Positions 62,201 to 64,000 of a stretch of 64,000 nucleotides of DNA are shown here, one piece after another. This DNA is from Plutella xylostella (lineage: Eukaryota > Arthropoda > Insecta > Lepidoptera > Plutellidae): assembly GCF_932276165.1 (NCBI RefSeq), contig NC_064004.1:3854001-3918000 (forward strand), read 5' to 3'. The notes under the pieces are model-generated. The model was not told the DNA's origin. It saw only the letters and a list, made by a program, of their open reading frames with translations, and made no database searches. Each line of letters opens with the position of its first letter. Position 1 is the stretch's first letter. A program made the translations under genes and the position numbers.

Positions 62201-63349
62201 TCTTAACACAGTTAAGGAGGAAATATATATGAAAACAAAAAGATACAAGGACAGGATTACCCACCATCAAAACAAGCTTGCCCAAATGCTTAGCGATCCA
62301 CCTAAGACCAGACGCCTGAAGAGGCTGCACACATGGGATAACCTATAAAAAGGGGAAGCAAATAATAAAGGGTGCCTGACAATGGGAGGGCTACCTTACC
62401 AAGCCAAACTCTCTCAACACAACTGCTCATAGTACACGTACTGATCGCATGTTTGCAAAATCATAAAAAAAAAAAAAAGAAACATAAGCTTGAGATAGCA
62501 AGCTTAATATGTCTTATTCGTTTGGATTTTATTTGTAGCATTCTACTCACTTTACTATAAATATAGTTCCACACTCTCTCCATATCGTTCCAATCTGTGA
62601 CAATGCCGTGTTCCATGGGGTACTTGATGCTGAGCAGACCGCGGTGCTCCTCCGCGCGGGGGCCCACAAACAGCTCTCCTTCAAGGGCCCCCGCCATCAC
62701 GCGGACGTGCTTGGGACGACCAATACTGGGAAGTTAATATAAATGTTTAAGGTTGGAAATGATATTATATATCTATGGTTTTTCAGTTCAATATCGCAAC
62801 TATGGTACACTAAAGGTTAATGGTGTCATACATTTTATAATACAATATTATGTTTGCAATTTTGTGTTCTTTTTAAAGTGTAATTATCGAACATCCATTA
62901 CATAGTGGCTAACATAAGACAATAGGAGACTTTTGCAACCTTATTATGACTGCCTGTAACAGGTTATGTGTATACTTACTAATTTGGAAATCTGCATTTT
63001 GGTATTTGGTCCCCGGCGAAGCCAGCTTTGATCACACCGGAGCCCTGTGGAGAAGGATTATAGCAACAAATTCATCTTTATTTGGGCATGTATGGCATAC
63101 AAACTACATGAGTCATTTTGTATTATGTTTCCCTCGAAACACAACACAATTCAACTCAAAACATTTCGTAACTACAGTACAATAGTTTTAACCCAATTCT
63201 GATCGTGAAATCCAATAGTTTCCTGTGAATTCTTTGGAAATAATAAGGAGTGCCTAATGAAAGCACGGTTTAGATTTAAGACAAAATAGAACGATATTTA
63301 CGTTATCTATGACGACGGGTTGATTTACTATAACATCGTTTAACTCCAT
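50238..63349 (-). CDS. Arp1: ARP1 / alpha-centractin, actin-related protein of dynactin (complete)
   Basis: Forms the short actin-like filament of dynactin, the activator of cytoplasmic dynein. Nine exons in consistent phase: 63349-63302, 63044-62980, 62725-62551, 57759-57608, 56918-56775, 54236-54071, 53616-53547, 51415-51249, 50381-50238 (stop TAG). Total 377 codons including the stop, 376 residues, the standard ARP1 length. Exon 1 encodes MELNDVIVNQPVVIDN; exon 2 GSGVIKAGFAGDQIP (phosphate-binding loop); exon 3 GRPKHVRVMAGALEGE; exon 4 TEAPLNPRRNRE; exon 5 GVVLDAGDGVTHAVP; exon 7 FRAPEVLFRPDLIGEE; exon 8 SGGCTLLRGFGDRL; exon 9 ISAPQERLYSTWIGGSILA and the ARP1-type end ALHRKTF. The MAGALEGE and HRKTF segments separate it from true actins. 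Introns 3, 5 and 7 carry large repeats. Confidence 0.96.
50540..50790. repeat. Array of five spaced ctcgcttcgctcggc motifs
   Basis: (t)cgcttcgctcgg occurs near 50546, 50600, 50642, 50713 and 50765 at roughly 40-75 bp intervals, separated by variable sequence with recurrent ttaggaaatac and ggttaagtt words. It lies in the last ARP1 intron. It is not a CRISPR array: spacing is irregular and the setting is animal. Confidence 0.65.
50910..50953 (-). pseudogene. Diverged partial downstream copy of ARP1 exon 8
   Basis: Minus strand reads AEIETMAPEDMQIR followed by the donor GTAAGT, against AEIRKMAPKDMKIR and GTGAGT in exon 8. The reading frame is kept although about a quarter to a third of bases differ. 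It lacks an acceptor and the first 120 bases of the exon. Coding-like substitutions suggest either an old duplicate or a once-used alternative exon end. Confidence 0.6.
50975..51248 (-). repeat. About 55-bp minisatellite starting at the ARP1 exon 8 donor
   Basis: Four units of cgtcattt(c/t)c(t/c)cgtccttcgg then cccacccactctccgg, each ending cactcac on the plus strand, i.e. each starting GTGAGTG on the transcribed strand. The left-most unit also retains ctgatct, the last bases of the exon. The exon 8 donor and first intron bases have thus been copied four times. Confidence 0.8.
52229..52990 (+). pseudogene. THAP-domain gene remnant
   Basis: Two exon-like pieces on the strand opposite ARP1. 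52229-52312 (MGGWILFGCIEHIERK ... EIYFH) ends at GTAAGT; the second piece follows cttcatag at about 52816 (FPTEKKISRKWIDITGRTNW, EPKKHTKI). The F-P, W-I, W-x-P and K-x-S/T-K spacing is that of the THAP zinc finger used by P-like transposases and host regulators. The first zinc cysteine is Trp, and the final C-x-x-H-F is disrupted by frame shifts (tgtgttcggcac), so it is decayed. Confidence 0.5.
53027..53215. mobile_element. MITE with ATATCGTCGGTTGACAGG ends
   Basis: tatatcgtcggttgacagga pairs with tcctatcaaccgacgatata; inner tttttcaata / tattgaaaaa arms. Probable TA duplication, boundaries ambiguous. Confidence 0.65.
53635..54055. repeat. Two copies of the GGGCTAGCACGGGGCGC MITE family between ARP1 exons 6 and 7
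   Basis: 53925-54052: agaagggctagcacggggcg ... acaagacgtgacaaaag ... ttgtcacatgttgac ... cttgcgccccgtgctaagcc. A diverged copy at about 53640-53785 ends gttttgcgccccatgctagg. Same family as 45022-45156. Confidence 0.65.
54862..56395 (+). pseudogene. RTE-type LINE C-terminal fragment, split by a TTAA element
   Basis: Left part reads SLKTKVFDQCVIPVMTYGAE (reverse-transcriptase C-terminal region), then AMLGVSLKDRIRNEVIR and KVTDIAHRVSKL. The frame continues after the insertion with KWQWAGHI-like coding and ends near 56385 (EAYVQQWTAIG). The join at TTAA restores the frame locally, but the fragment has other damage and no N-terminal part. Confidence 0.75.
55192..56171. mobile_element. piggyBac-type non-autonomous element, 980 bp
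   Basis: TTAA at 55188-55191 and 56172-56175; ends CCCGCCAGTGCTCGCG / CGCGACTATCCGCGGG. Internal copies of the palindromic word gggtcttttagaccc (about 55233, 55972, 56148, with variants) lie near both ends. No transposase frame. TTAA plus CCC/GGG termini fits piggyBac. Confidence 0.75.
56949..57149 (+). repeat. (GACA)n-family repeat, copy in ARP1 intron 4
   Basis: agctgttcccgcgagctacg ... ttccgtggaattctggg ... gttagtagttttagcg-type; more diverged than the others, with two GACA units. Confidence 0.7.
58194..59481 (+). CDS. LINE ORF1 (gag-like, three zinc knuckles), frameshifted and without ATG
   Basis: Two overlapping frames: 58194-58760 (Asn/Lys-rich N-terminal part, ending NDWPYIYSKK) and about 58750-59481 (NERPYRIVIKNLHHSTPTDA, then CKRCQQYGHTKNYC, CVKCAESHDTADC, CALCLGDHVANYKGC). 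The frames meet in an A7 run at about 58754-58760, so a one-base slip explains the break. The first frame has no ATG after its upstream stop at 58176; GTG 58194 stands where a start is expected. Stop overlaps the ORF2 start (ATGA at 59478). RNA-binding protein in functional relatives. Confidence 0.8.
59478..62348 (+). CDS. LINE ORF2, endonuclease plus reverse transcriptase, 956 codons
   Basis: Starts MMALRIATWNTNGL and overlaps the ORF1 stop. The APE endonuclease (IATWNTNG, SESHLTE, FIAGGDWNAKN, TTSDHSPVIL) is followed by reverse transcriptase (KAPGFDLITAEIL, YRPISLLPVLSKLLE, FGFRRNHATIEQVH, GVPQGSILGPSLY, active site TFADDTAVL, YLGFHLDRKQTW). No RNase H. A 186-bp segment (59574-59759) is duplicated in frame at 59760-59945, repeating 62 residues of the endonuclease, so this copy probably cannot cut DNA normally. 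Otherwise open throughout. Confidence 0.92.
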   Translation: MMALRIATWNTNGLLDKKYDVEVLLKMQNLDILLISESHLTEQTTMILNGYITYKTPHPDNTAHAGTAIIIRDNIKHQLLPQYQTPKIQAKFKRLLISESHLTEQTTMILNGYITYKTPHPDNTAHAGTAIIIRDNIKHQLLPQYQTPKIQATSIMVHDKQGEITLSSVYCPPKKRWTTETDDTDFHEYFKTLGNRFIAGGDWNAKNILWGSRLTTTRGRRLKHCLMNNRLQTITTGRPTYWPTNRLPDLLDFFIYKGVQSYFLDIDDCHDTTSDHSPVILTMSTTIISRPRNPYLYNNRTDWDYFKQHLNKNLDLKIPLKTDDDIENATISLTKCIQNAARASTPIDSKPMETINNLPIHVKQKVLEKRRLRRVWHCSRHPDDKRAFNKAAAELKKVLIDAENETMNLFLQNLTPTDPAKKEYSLWKAVKSRDKPQQAQHPLKTQDGKWAKTDEEKAEAYGQFLRDVFTPNDLGTDTVDNEVHKFLESDLQLSLPIRCCTPAETRRVIHDLEMKKAPGFDLITAEILRNLPKKAIMYMTALFNAVLRTGYYPNIWKVSQIVMVLKPGKPPHLTSSYRPISLLPVLSKLLEKVISTRLNECISENSSIPEHQFGFRRNHATIEQVHRVCEHIRNALENKKYCSGVFLDVQQAFDKVWHSGLLYKMKRILPHNLYSILKSYLEDRIFYVKLNDAYSCFYDIKAGVPQGSILGPSLYLLYTADVPESKSVMTATFADDTAVLTSNEDRVEASKTLQKHLDKVHTWMNEWRIKASALKSSHITFTLRKQDCPAVNLGGELLPHSNVVKYLGFHLDRKQTWKTHIQQKRDQLNHKYKSLEWLLGRKSRLSVENKTLIYKCVLKPIWTYGIELWGTAKTSNTEILQRFQNSVLKAIVNAPWFSRMEDIHEYLGLNTVKEEIYMKTKRYKDRITHHQNKLAQMLSDPPKTRRLKRLHTWDNL

Positions 63350-63676
63350 TTTAGCTATGTATATGGAAAACTTATTGATAATATGATAAAAAATTTATTT
63401 ATTTGCAAAAATCCACATTCGTGCAAAGTTTGCAGTAAACGTAAAATGACATCAGAATTTTAATGTTGCCAGTAATTAGTAATAGAATAATCATTTCATA
63501 AATTAAAAATCTAGCATTTCAATACCAAGGAACACAACGTAATATTTTGCACTAGCAACATAACGTCATACGTCAAAATTGATTTGTTTTGGCTCTTTTC
63601 TTTTGGGTTGTCGTGTCGCGTACCATTGTCGTATTGTAAACAAATAAGATTTTTCATATTTCATCACTAAATTGAA
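63350..63676. promoter_or_regulatory. Shared promoter region of ARP1 and O-fucosyltransferase 2
   Basis: 327 bp separate the ARP1 start codon (minus, 63349) from the next start codon (plus, 63677). A tttgggttgtcgtgtcgcgt block at about 63601-63620 is the only GC-richer stretch. No TATA box is obvious. Divergent housekeeping genes this close are likely to share a bidirectional promoter. Confidence 0.55.
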
Positions 63677-64000
63677 ATGCATTTAATATTCATTCTGATT
63701 GCTAACCTCTTATTAACAACGGCCGAACAAGATTTATCTGAAGGCACCTGCGACGCTGCTGTGAAATCGTGCCAAAATGATCCTCAAAACCACGACACCA
63801 AATTCTTGTTCTACGATGTGAATCCTCCCGAAGGTTTTAATTTGCGGCGAGATGTATACATGCGGTTCGCTGTTATGATGTCGGAGACCCATAAAAAGGG
63901 TAAAAAGTTGGATTGGAGACTGGTTTTGCCTCCTTGGTATCGCCTCTACCATTGGAGATCTCAAAGGATGATCGGCCAGCCATTGCCTTGGAGCACATTT
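63677..64000 (+). CDS. POFUT2: GDP-fucose protein O-fucosyltransferase 2, N-terminal part
   Basis: The frame is open from ATG 63677-63679 to the window end (108 codons, continues). A hydrophobic signal peptide (MHLIFILIANLLLTTAE) is followed by FLFYDVNPPEGFNLRRDVY, the conserved donor-binding and catalytic segment of POFUT2 (the Glu of PPEGFN is catalytic in this family), then WRLVLPPWYRLYHW. The enzyme adds O-fucose to folded thrombospondin type-1 repeats in the endoplasmic reticulum. The 23 residues with two Cys between signal and FLFYDV are variable in the family. Divergent from ARP1. Confidence 0.93.
   Translation, partial: MHLIFILIANLLLTTAEQDLSEGTCDAAVKSCQNDPQNHDTKFLFYDVNPPEGFNLRRDVYMRFAVMMSETHKKGKKLDWRLVLPPWYRLYHWRSQRMIGQPLPWSTF

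Larger units (their letters stand above)
57878..62478 (+). mobile_element. Near full-length Jockey-type LINE in ARP1 intron 3
   Basis: GAAACAT at 57871-57877 and 62479-62485 is the probable target duplication; a short A-run precedes the right copy. It has a 5' untranslated part of about 300 bp, ORF1 (damaged) and ORF2 (open). It is antisense to ARP1 and makes up nearly the whole 4.8-kb intron. Same family as 18093-28022. Confidence 0.85.

Noticed and set aside
50238..63349. Conventional actin
   Set aside because: Length 376, the segment MAGALEGE, the exon 4 PLNPRRNRE context and the C-terminal HRKTF match ARP1/centractin rather than actin.

Overview
The window is animal nuclear DNA and almost certainly lepidopteran (moth or butterfly). 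It has small exons in long, repeat-filled introns. It also carries intact BEL/Pao and Jockey-type retrotransposons, and many copies of short interspersed repeats with (GACA)n tails that I recognise as common in Lepidoptera. No bacterial, organellar or CRISPR features are present. All gene models below were built by hand from reading frame, GT/AG boundaries and codon phase.

Host genes, left to right: (1) 1041-4716 (+), the 3' part of a secreted neutral lipase of the pancreatic-lipase family. (2) 6090-38012 (-), ADAR, the adenosine-to-inosine RNA editing deaminase: 16 coding exons in consistent phase from the start codon through two dsRNA-binding domains and most of the deaminase; the last C-terminal exon(s) were not found. 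(3) 42962-48299 (+), an NADPH-dependent aldo-keto reductase of the aldose reductase type with two alternative first coding exons. (4) 50238-63349 (-), ARP1/centractin, complete at 376 codons. (5) 63677 to the window end (+), the start of O-fucosyltransferase 2, head-to-head with ARP1 across about 330 bp.

The space between exons is mostly mobile DNA, much of it nested. A full-length BEL/Pao element with identical 247-bp LTRs sits inside a Jockey-type LINE inside an ADAR intron. A second, deleted BEL element (7631-12029) fills another ADAR intron. A 2.2-kb hAT-like element contains a 766-bp element with 9-bp target duplications. A 980-bp TTAA element sits in a LINE fragment that sits in a transposon with 8-bp duplications. 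A Tc1/mariner-type MITE splits a SINE whose unsplit copy lies 5 kb away. Several PIF/Harbinger-type MITEs carry TTA duplications. A second Jockey-type LINE fills an ARP1 intron.

The most unusual signal is repeated tandem duplication of exon fragments in three unrelated genes. ADAR exons 4, 5, 9 and 16, one aldo-keto reductase exon and ARP1 exon 8 each have one or more partial copies in the intron directly downstream, in the same orientation. Every copy keeps the 5' splice site side and lacks the original acceptor side. I saw no acceptor-side copies. This may be a real donor-anchored duplication process or an assembly artefact, and it is the thing most worth checking.
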